Source: Desulfobacteraceae bacterium (lineage in GTDB: Bacteria; Desulfobacterota; DSM-4660; Desulfatiglandales; Desulfatiglandaceae). Taken from it: a stretch of 64,000 bases of DNA. The notes under the pieces were generated by a model. The model made no database searches and had not been told where the DNA came from. It worked only from the letters and a program-made list of their open reading frames with translations. The number at the start of each line of letters is the position of its first letter. Position 1 is the stretch's first letter. The DNA lies in NCBI GenBank assembly GCA_030613055.1, contig JAUWMR010000006.1, positions 51,112 through 115,111 of the forward strand. The letters run 5' to 3'. This document shows, one piece after another, positions 60,242-64,000 of this stretch. Position numbers and translations under genes: made by a program.

Positions 60242-61282
60242 TTAATCCTCTAACCTTCTCCCGCTTATAAACGACTCTGCTAATTCCACGTCCTTTTTGC
60301 TTCCAATGTACAGGGGTACTCTCTGGTGCAGTTCCTGAGGATCTATTTCGAGGATGGGGCCGTGGCCGTCACTTGCATAGCCGCCTGCCTCATTGACCAC
60401 CATTGCGAGGGGATTCGCTTCCACCATTAATCTCAGTTTTCCGGTAGGCTTTTTGGGATCTTTATTATCAGCCGGATACATGAAGATGCCTCCCTTGAGG
60501 AGATTTCTGTGAAAATCCGCCACAAGGCTGCCCACGTATCTGGAGGTATATGGCCTGCCTGTCTCTTTATCCCTGGCCTTAAAGTATTCCACAAGGGCTA
60601 ATGTCTTTTCATCCCAGTAATTATAGTTCCCCTCGTTGATGCTGTATATTTTTCCTTTCTCCGGGATCCGGATATTCTCATGGGAAAGGAGAAATTCGCC
60701 CACGCTTGGAAACAGGGTGAATCCGTGGACACCCGTGTTGTTTCCCGTTGTGTATACCATAATTGTGCTTGATCCGTAGATGAAATAGCCGGCAGCAACC
60801 TGGTTTATTCCAGGTTGGAGTGCATCGTCGAGCAGCAAGTCCGAGCTTGCCCCGCTGTTTTTTCTTTTGAAAATGCCAAAAATGGTCCCGATGCTTATGT
60901 TGACGTCAATATTGGAAGAACCGTCTAAAGGATCAAAAAGCAGAATGTAGTCTCCCTTCGGGTATTGCGAGGGGATATCAATAAGATCAGGGTCTTCTTC
61001 CGAGCCCATGCACCACAGTTGGCCGATATGCTGCATCCGCTCAATGATAATCTGATTTGCAAAAATATCCAGCTTTTGCACCTGCTCATCCTGCACATTT
61101 ATCTTTCCCGTGGCCCCTAAGATATCTACGAGACCAGCCTTGTTCACTTCTTTTGATATTACTTTGGCTGCAACAATGAGCTCGCTAAGCAGAATGGTAA
61201 AAGCCCCGGTTGCCTCCGGATTCTCTCGTTGCTGGTTTAGGATATGCTGCGTAATTGTGATACCTGCGCCCTGTTTTTGCAT
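60242..61282 (-). CDS. fbp: fructose-1,6-bisphosphatase, class I
   Basis: A 346-residue class I FBPase of gluconeogenesis. The metal/active site FDPLDGSSNID is clear, with CMGSEEDP, SGASSDLLLDDALQPG (which binds regulators in related enzymes), YTSRYVGSLVADFHRNLLKGG and the C-terminal GGYASDGHG. Members can be inhibited by AMP and by fructose 2,6-bisphosphate, so the nearby PFKFB-like gene is relevant. Confidence 0.96.
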   Translation of the reverse strand: MQKQGAGITITQHILNQQRENPEATGAFTILLSELIVAAKVISKEVNKAGLVDILGATGKINVQDEQVQKLDIFANQIIIERMQHIGQLWCMGSEEDPDLIDIPSQYPKGDYILLFDPLDGSSNIDVNISIGTIFGIFKRKNSGASSDLLLDDALQPGINQVAAGYFIYGSSTIMVYTTGNNTGVHGFTLFPSVGEFLLSHENIRIPEKGKIYSINEGNYNYWDEKTLALVEYFKARDKETGRPYTSRYVGSLVADFHRNLLKGGIFMYPADNKDPKKPTGKLRLMVEANPLAMVVNEAGGYASDGHGPILEIDPQELHQRVPLYIGSKKDVELAESFISGRRLED

Positions 61283-61316
61283 GCCTAATTGTCCTCCCTG
61301 AAATATGAGCAGAATG

Positions 61317-61805
61317 TTAGTACTTCAATAGATGATCCCAGAATTCAGGGTCATCACTTTTCCAGTCCGGCCCGAACCTTCTTTCACAAAAGCTACTTAG
61401 CCTTTCATACCATTTCATCCAGACGTTTTTATTCTCTTCTCTGGCCTCAAGTATGTCTGCTAAGAAGATATCAATCTTATTGATTTCATCTTTAGGCACA
61501 TAATATGATGCGCCCTTTTGAAAAGATTTTTTGAGATTATCCTTTGAAAGGGCGTGTGCGGTCAGCATCAGGGCCGGCACATCTCTATTGTTGGCAATTT
61601 CTAATAGTTCATATCCTCTGACGCCCATGATATCCAGCACTGCGATATGGTAGAATTTAGACTCAAGAAGCTCTTTTGCATCTTCAAAAGTCGAAGCCCT
61701 GTCAATCTCGCACATATCAAGTAGTTCTGCCAAAAACTCGAGGATGTCCTCTTCATCGTCTACAATCAAGACCTTTTTCCCTTTGAGGATTTTTTCAGGA
61801 TCCAT
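61317..61805 (-). CDS. response regulator with unknown C-terminal extension (paralogue 2)
   Basis: A 162-residue paralogue of the protein at 49599: receiver with D16-D17, Asp58 in VLDIMGVRGYELLEIAN, MLTAHALSKDNL and YVPKDEI, then a segment WMKWYERLSSFCERRFGPDW ... FWDHLL with the same spacing of Trp and Phe. AAGGAGGTTTTAG precedes the ATG. No kinase is adjacent; the histidine kinase at 48646 could phosphorylate both. Confidence 0.88.
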   Translation of the reverse strand: MDPEKILKGKKVLIVDDEEDILEFLAELLDMCEIDRASTFEDAKELLESKFYHIAVLDIMGVRGYELLEIANNRDVPALMLTAHALSKDNLKKSFQKGASYYVPKDEINKIDIFLADILEAREENKNVWMKWYERLSSFCERRFGPDWKSDDPEFWDHLLKY

Positions 61806-61833
61806 TCTAAAACCTCCTTAAAGTAATATCCTG

Positions 61834-61851
61834 ATCGAGTCAAAACTCGAT
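61834..61851. repeat. hairpin ATCGAGT-CAAA-ACTCGAT upstream of the regulator
   Basis: A 7-bp stem with the same flank (TAGGAGTTAT) as the hairpin before gltX at 46553. It lies 29 bases before the start of the response regulator, between it and the AI-2E family gene. Confidence 0.5.
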
Positions 61852-61870
61852 TAGGAGTTATAAGTTTTTA

Positions 61871-62932
61871 TCAGGCAGCCTGCTCCTTGTATTCGAGCCT
61901 GTATATCTCAGCTAATGTAAGGAATATGGTAATGATCAGCGGGCCGTATATAATACCAAGAAGACCGAACAGTTTGATTCCCCCGATAATACCTACAAAC
62001 ACTAAAAGTGAATTCATCTGCATTCCCTTGCCGATCACCCGTGGTTTGATAAGGTACTCAATTATGGAACTATAAAAGAGATTGTAGACCAAAAAACCGA
62101 TGCCGATTCCAACTTTTCCCTGGAGAATCAGGATTGCAGCTGCGGGCAGGAATACGACCGAGGCCCCGATGATGGGCAAGAAGGCCATAAACGTAATGAT
62201 TGTTCCCCAGAGAAACGGGGAACTCAGCCCGAACATATAAAAACCGATCCCTCCTAAGATCCCTTGAACAATACCAGACAGTCCATTGCCGATAATGATG
62301 GCCATACCCATCTCTTGAAACTTGCTTACCACCTTCTCTAATTGTTCTTTTGGAATTGGCATTAGTTTAATAAGGTAGTCCTTAAGGCGAGTGCCGTCAC
62401 GAAAAAGATAGTATATAGTCAGCATCATTAAAAAGAAATGGACAAGGAAACTCAGAAGGTTTGATGCCATGGAACTGATTTGATTATAGAGAAAAAGCCC
62501 TACCTGTTTCCCAACGGAAGTGGCCAGTTTTCCAATTGTCTCAGGCGTGATTTCAATGCCGGTCATCGTTCCTATCTTCCTGATCCGCTGTGCCCATATA
62601 GAGTCACTCTCAAGGGTTTTCTGGATCTTTTTCAGTGAAACCGCACTTCGTGTATTATTATAGAAATCAAAGGCTTCGTTAGACAGGGTGCCGACAAACC
62701 ATCCTACCGGGATAACAAGGACTACCAGTATGACAAGGCTCATGAGCAGGGCAGGTAATATCACGCGGTCTCCAAGTAGCCTTTTGACCCGGAAATAAAC
62801 CGGATAAAAGACGCTGGAGATTAGAAGCGCCAGCACGATTGCCGAGATATAAGTCCAGAACAGCCCAAGGAGCAAGGCCAGAGAGCAGAATAAAAACACA
62901 AGAAAGAATCTTGAACCTCGCCTTTTTTCCAT
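61871..62932 (-). CDS. AI-2E family transporter (PerM/YdiK-like)
   Basis: A 353-residue membrane protein of the AI-2E/PerM family with about eight segments. The family-specific part is NGLSGIVQGILGGIGFYMFGL and FLWGTIITFMAFLPIIGASVVFLPAA, followed by NSLLVFVGIIGGIKLFGLLGIIYGPL. Members include sodium-proton antiporters and exporters; the autoinducer role holds only for a few. Confidence 0.88.
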   Translation of the reverse strand: MEKRRGSRFFLVFLFCSLALLLGLFWTYISAIVLALLISSVFYPVYFRVKRLLGDRVILPALLMSLVILVVLVIPVGWFVGTLSNEAFDFYNNTRSAVSLKKIQKTLESDSIWAQRIRKIGTMTGIEITPETIGKLATSVGKQVGLFLYNQISSMASNLLSFLVHFFLMMLTIYYLFRDGTRLKDYLIKLMPIPKEQLEKVVSKFQEMGMAIIIGNGLSGIVQGILGGIGFYMFGLSSPFLWGTIITFMAFLPIIGASVVFLPAAAILILQGKVGIGIGFLVYNLFYSSIIEYLIKPRVIGKGMQMNSLLVFVGIIGGIKLFGLLGIIYGPLIITIFLTLAEIYRLEYKEQAA

Positions 62933-63000
62933 AATTCCACAACCTCATATGGCCACAACCCTCTTAAGAAACTTCAGTGTTTACAATTGGCTGAAGTAAT

Positions 63001-63123
63001 ATTTCAAAACCTGGTTGTTTAGCTCCTTTTTTCACATTTTGTAGCGCAGGGCTTTAGCCCTGCCCCTAACCCGTGCAATACGGCAGGGCTAAAGCCCTGC
63101 GCTACGCTTAATAATTTTGAAAT
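63001..63123. repeat. inverted-repeat element with 24-bp perfect arms
   Basis: Arms at 63041-63064 and 63082-63105 (starting GTAGCGCAGGGCTTTAGCCC) are perfect over 24 bases around a 17-base loop. An outer pair ATTTCAAAA / TTTTGAAAT (63001-63009, 63115-63123) frames it. The core word resembles REP-like sequences found in many environmental genomes. Confidence 0.8.
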
Positions 63124-63204
63124 GGCCTTTATTTATTGTCTTTAAACCCACTATGCCATTTTATTTGTGCAACGATAGGGGCAATATAGTGATAACCGGC
63201 AGAA

Positions 63205-63251
63205 TAGTCAAAAAAAAAGTCAAAGAAAAGGCCACTTTTTAGAGTGGCCTT
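63205..63251 (-). terminator. intrinsic terminator of the tRNA-Sec gene
   Basis: On the minus strand AAGGCCACT pairs with AGTGGCCTT (9 bp, 6-base loop), followed by TTTTCTTTGACTTTTTTTTT. It lies 19 bases behind the tRNA 3' end. Confidence 0.85.
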
Positions 63252-63269
63252 CCCTGGAAAATTCTTTGA

Positions 63270-63367
63270 TGGCGGAAGTGCATGGGAATCGAACCCACCT
63301 ACCAGGGTTTTAGCCCGGTACACCGGATTTGAAGTCCGGGAGCCCCACCAGTGAGCTTTCCACTTCC
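63270..63367 (-). tRNA. selC: selenocysteine tRNA (anticodon TCA)
   Basis: The minus strand begins GGAAGTGG and ends CACTTCCGCCA, giving the long acceptor stem and G discriminator of tRNA-Sec. The anticodon arm is CCGGACTTCAAATCCGG with anticodon TCA, followed by a very long variable arm (TGTACCGGGCTAAAACCCTGG) and the T loop GGTTCGATTCC. Total 98 bases. It implies SelA, SelB and SelD and selenoproteins elsewhere in the genome; none is recognised in this window. Confidence 0.96.
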
Positions 63368-63886
63368 ACACGATTCGCATTATACGCACAGAATGTGTTT
63401 TGTCAATATCACCATCTTTGTGGAGCAATACTTTCTTGTATCTACACAGGTATTTATTAGACAGGATAACCCCGCGTTCCGCGGGGCAGGCAAATATTAA
63501 CTTGATTTTTTCGTATTCCTGTAAATCCTTAAGATATCCTGATAGACCGTTCCTTGCTTTATGTGTAATTGCTTGGATTAAACCCTTCTATTATAATCTG
63601 GTTTAACCCGCTATCCTTATTGATCGGAAGTTATTTTAAATATTCATTTCATATTTAAGAATGGCGCAAAGAGATAATATTAAATTCCTTATTTGGAGTT
63701 TATCTCAAAGGTATATTACCAGGATTTTTTATTTGATTTACAGGATTATTACAATAAGGGCTTGTTTGTGACTTAATAAAATAGATTCCTGTTTATCCAT
63801 GCCTGCCCAGCGGAACGCAGGGTTATCCTGTCTAAGAAAGAGGTTCCTGAGTAGTTACACTTTTTTATATTTTAAACATTAGCTGT
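63368..63886. other. 519-bp AT-rich gap between selC and asd
   Basis: Contains the 377-bp inverted-repeat element at 63458-63834 and no credible gene; the interior is very AT-rich. Confidence 0.5.
63458..63834. mobile_element. 377-bp element with 35-bp inverted ends
   Basis: Left end 63458-63492 and right end 63800-63834 are inverted copies over 35 bases with two mismatches (TAGACAGGATAACCCCGCGT ...). TA at both outer borders (TA|GACAGG ... CCTGTC|TA) fits a TA target duplication, as in Tc1/IS630-type MITEs. The 307-base interior codes for nothing. Confidence 0.7.
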
Positions 63887-64000
63887 TTAAGATAAGTAAT
63901 TGATTATAATATTTAAAATACGCCGGATTGGCTCTGCCGCACCCCATAGAAGCTGATCTCCGACAGTAAAAGCAGCGACATATTCGGGACCAAGCAGCAT
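63887..64000 (-). CDS. asd: aspartate-semialdehyde dehydrogenase, C-terminal end only
   Basis: The last 37 codons of a gene that continues past the right edge. The sequence LGPEYVAAFTVGDQLLWGAA with EPIRRIL is the highly conserved C-terminus of the USG-1-type aspartate-semialdehyde dehydrogenase (E. coli-like Asd), which makes aspartate semialdehyde for lysine, threonine and methionine. The stop is at 63887-63889. Confidence 0.88.
   Translation of the reverse strand: MLLGPEYVAAFTVGDQLLWGAAEPIRRILNIIINYLS

Larger units (their letters stand above)
62933..63269. other. 337-bp gap: inverted-repeat element and the terminator of selC
   Basis: Apart from the repeat at 63001-63123 and the terminator at 63205-63251 nothing is seen. 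Confidence 0.5.

Noticed and set aside
48646..61805. A complete new defence system
   Set aside because: The sirtuin, helicase, PHP proteins and phosphatase could each occur in defence loci, but they are scattered among housekeeping genes and intact in separate operons.
63129..63428. Minus-strand reading frame of 99 codons over tRNA-Sec
   Set aside because: It runs through the tRNA and its terminator and resembles no protein.
63400..63606. Small plus-strand frame near the right edge
   Set aside because: It crosses the inverted end of the 377-bp element and has no credible start.
50118..63886. CRISPR array
   Set aside because: The repeats here are dispersed and palindromic, without regular spacers, and no cas gene is present.

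Overview
The window looks like a chromosomal segment of a Gram-negative anaerobe of the Desulfobacterota (former Deltaproteobacteria). The evidence is inference from content: a full lipid A/outer-membrane set (LolC/E, LolD, BamA, Skp, LpxD, FabZ, LpxA, LpxI, LpxB) and an Mla phospholipid-transport operon show a diderm; LpxI instead of LpxH, a CooT-type nickel protein, a selenocysteine tRNA, a PFKFB-type bifunctional enzyme and a methanogen-type thymidylate synthase homologue fit this phylum. No sulfate-reduction genes are present, so metabolism cannot be named. Almost all of the DNA is housekeeping. There is no prophage, CRISPR array, transposase or rRNA operon.

Layout. 1-9000: plsB (cut by the left edge), a BFN-domain protein, a PHP phosphoesterase, then a transglutaminase-like protein / ABC ATPase / ABC permease / second PHP protein cluster. 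9264-9449: tRNA-Leu(TAA) with promoter and terminator. 9511-13271 (minus): a BASS-type transporter, an unknown protein, acetoacetyl-CoA synthetase. 13732-26016 (plus): lysS, then a ten-gene envelope operon from lolC/E to lpxB with a Gfo/Idh/MocA oxidoreductase inserted between lpxI and lpxB. 26087-27448: NtrX-like sigma-54 activator. 27435-32638 (minus): hisI-hisG-aminotransferase-engB, and an Nfu_N protein / thymidylate-synthase-like / rlmN group. 32896-34321: 3-hydroxybutyryl-CoA dehydrogenase and a single-domain response regulator. 34360-36808 (minus): thrC, LMW protein tyrosine phosphatase, rlmH. 37224-41018: mlaEFDCA. 41198-44923: acyl-CoA dehydrogenase plus Ski2-like helicase. 45108-52852: gltX, site-2 protease, Memo-family protein, soluble histidine kinase with a convergent response regulator, a His-rich small protein with CooT, sirtuin, PAC2 protein. 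52993-64000: an unknown 450-aa protein, tRNA-Arg(TCT), a decarboxylase-like protein lacking its PLP lysine, PFK-2/FBPase-2, M48 protease, PflX-type radical SAM protein, metallophosphatase, fbp, a second response regulator paralogous to the first, an AI-2E family protein, tRNA-Sec, and the 3' end of asd at the right edge.

The least-explained material is intergenic. At least five families of short non-coding palindromic repeats are spread through the window: a GC-rich motif in four copies that supplies the ribosome-binding site of hisI in one place; a 153-bp palindromic MITE-like element in two near-identical copies with likely target duplications; a family with GTAACACTTTAGC ends; a 377-bp element with 35-bp inverted ends next to tRNA-Sec; and a 24-bp-arm perfect inverted repeat. 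Among proteins, the ones most worth testing are the BamA with an extra N-terminal domain, the eukaryote-like PFKFB close to fbp, the decarboxylase without its lysine, the paired response regulators with a shared unknown C-terminal segment, and the CooT/HNDHH pair. I see no convincing new defence system or multi-gene mobile island.
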